From NCBI GenBank assembly GCA_023614405.1, contig CM042688.1:446514028-446578027 (forward strand): a stretch of 64,000 bases of DNA. The letters run 5' to 3'. The DNA is from Avena insularis (taxonomy: Eukaryota > Streptophyta > Magnoliopsida > Poales > Poaceae). This document shows, in pieces, positions 62,672 to 64,000 of the stretch. The notes under the pieces are model-generated. The model was not told where the DNA came from. It saw only the letters and a program-made list of their open reading frames with translations, and did no database searches. Made by a program: the position numbers and the translations under genes. The first letter of the stretch is position 1; each line of letters begins with the position of its first letter.

Positions 62672-64000
62672 TGTAACATCCCAAATTTTACAATAGCAGA
62701 TGTTACTAGAAGCATGCATCATATCTTATGCATCATGGCATCACACAATAAAAGCCGCATCAAATAGTTTCCCAAAACCCTATAGTCATATAAAGACAAA
62801 AATGGGTTAAACAAAAATTAACCTCCTAAACCCTTGCAAAAGTGTTATCTTATAACCCCTTACTAATCTCCTTATTTTTACAAAATTTTAGAGACCAATT
62901 TCACTTAATTCGGAGTCCGTTTAAAAAGATATGAGACAATTAGTGAAACAGAAAAAAATAAAAAGAATAAAAAAAGGGGGGGAATCTAGCCTAGCGGGCC
63001 GGCTAGACCAGCCCGTGACCTAACTACCACCCCTCTGGCCGGGCGTAGTGGCGTGGCGCGTGAGGCTGGCCCATCGACACTGCCATGACCCCATGCCCCG
63101 CGTGACACGCCCTGGCCCTAGCCCGTCATCGTCATTGTTCCGCCAAGTTTGGAACGAACTTGTTCCGCCACCGCCTCTAGGAACAGTTCCCGGCCGAATC
63201 AGAGAAGATTCGGCGACCCCCGCGCCACGCCAGGCCGCCTATAAGTACTAGTCGATCCACCTCCCAAAAACCCTAGCTCGATTTACACCAACCGCCGCTG
63301 GGCTGCTGCCATAGGCCTCGCCGGAGTTCGCCACCGTCGATGCTCGACGGCAAGAATCCGGCGCCCTCTGCCCCTCCTTTTTCCCTTCTCGGTATCCCCT
63401 TGCTATACCAGTTCTTGTCACGCCTTTTTCCCTCTCTATAGCAGACCACAACGAGCACAATTGCTCGCTGGAGACTCGCCGACGTCCGTGAACTCTAGCC
63501 ACCATCCGCCGTCGCTTCGGGAGAAGGGAGCCGACGCCACCCACGGGAACGGAACCGCGACGAGGAGGCCACCACCTTCATCTACTCCATCGAGCCGGGG
63601 GAGCACCGCATCGCCGATGCCAACGACCGCCGACCGCCACCGACACACCGCCACCGTCCACCATCGTCCGCGTCCGCTCTACCACGGTGAGTCGCCGGCC
63701 ACCCCTCCCACAGCCGTCCGTTTTTAATCCAATGCCTAGGAATTGATGGCCAGGCCGAAGGGGTATCGGCCAATCCCCTCGCATCGCGTGGCAGTACCGC
63801 GTCAGCACGCTGAGTCAGCCCGCGTCAGCCTGCTGGACCAATCCGGTGGGGCCACTTCTCGCCGCGTAGCTGGCCGCCGATCTGTTTTTTAATAGGCAGA
63901 TTCAATTATATTCTCGTTTAATTCATAGTAAATCAAGTTTTTGTCCACAAATTGCGTATAATATACCGTTGGATTCGCAAAATTGAGTAGAACACAGATC
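62672..64000 (+). mobile_element. Start of a third long-LTR element (cut by window end)
   Basis: The satellite is interrupted by TGTAACATCCC, the same start as element 1, but the following sequence (AAATTTTACAATAG) differs, so it is a distinct family. The first 300 bp are AT-rich, then GC-rich with an AAACCCTAGC leader motif. The arrangement of U3, TATA box and leader suggests a plus-strand 5' LTR. No primer binding site or second LTR is reached, so a solo LTR or another LTR-bearing element cannot be excluded. Open frames on both strands at 63048-63808 are in GC-rich leader-type sequence and show no recognised domain. Confidence 0.7.
63240..63247 (+). promoter_or_regulatory. Predicted TATA box of the third LTR
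   Basis: TATAAGTA is preceded by GC-rich sequence and followed about 35 bp downstream by AAAACCCTAGC, a typical plant leader motif. It lies about 570 bp from the LTR start. Prediction only. Confidence 0.45.

Overview
This window looks like plant, probably grass (Poaceae), heterochromatin. It is about 29 kb of one tandem satellite interrupted by four LTR retrotransposons, with no intact host gene, no rRNA or tRNA gene and no CRISPR array seen. The grass assignment is inference. It rests on several large long-LTR elements that lack coding capacity, initiator-Met-tRNA type primer binding sites, and a Ty3/Gypsy element of the Tat lineage carrying a second RNase H domain.

Layout: 1-1535 is a non-satellite flank whose right half is packed with a short repeated motif, possibly a DNA-transposon subterminal region. 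Satellite blocks lie at 1536-3550, 17635-40426, 50689-52145 and 59975-62671. They were one continuous array: removing each of the three complete elements together with one target duplication rejoins a satellite monomer in register. The insertions are element 1 (3551-17634, + strand, LTRs of about 5.8 and 6.0 kb, 2.2 kb interior), element 2 (40427-50688, - strand, LTRs of about 3.4-3.5 kb, 3.4 kb interior, perfect 5-bp target duplication), a decayed Tat-type Gypsy element (52146-59974, - strand) and the start of another LTR (62672 to the window end).

The satellite has two monomer sizes, about 168 and 212 bp, which differ by a 44-bp internal duplication. In the central block it is organised into higher-order repeats. 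A 1.91-kb multimer occurs three times in full, with a fourth, shortened copy. That shortened copy became the left part of a 4.14-kb multimer, itself present three times. Copies are nearly identical, which implies recent amplification.

The Gypsy element keeps recognisable gag, aspartic protease, reverse transcriptase, RNase H, archaeal-type RNase H and integrase. It is interrupted by many stop codons, frameshifts, an internal deletion between RT and RNase H, and a deletion fusing the integrase to the 3' LTR. Most of the stops can be explained by C-to-T or G-to-A transitions, as expected for methylated DNA. Elements 1 and 2 have promoter, primer binding site and polypurine tract but no recognisable protein domain, so they would depend on proteins supplied in trans.
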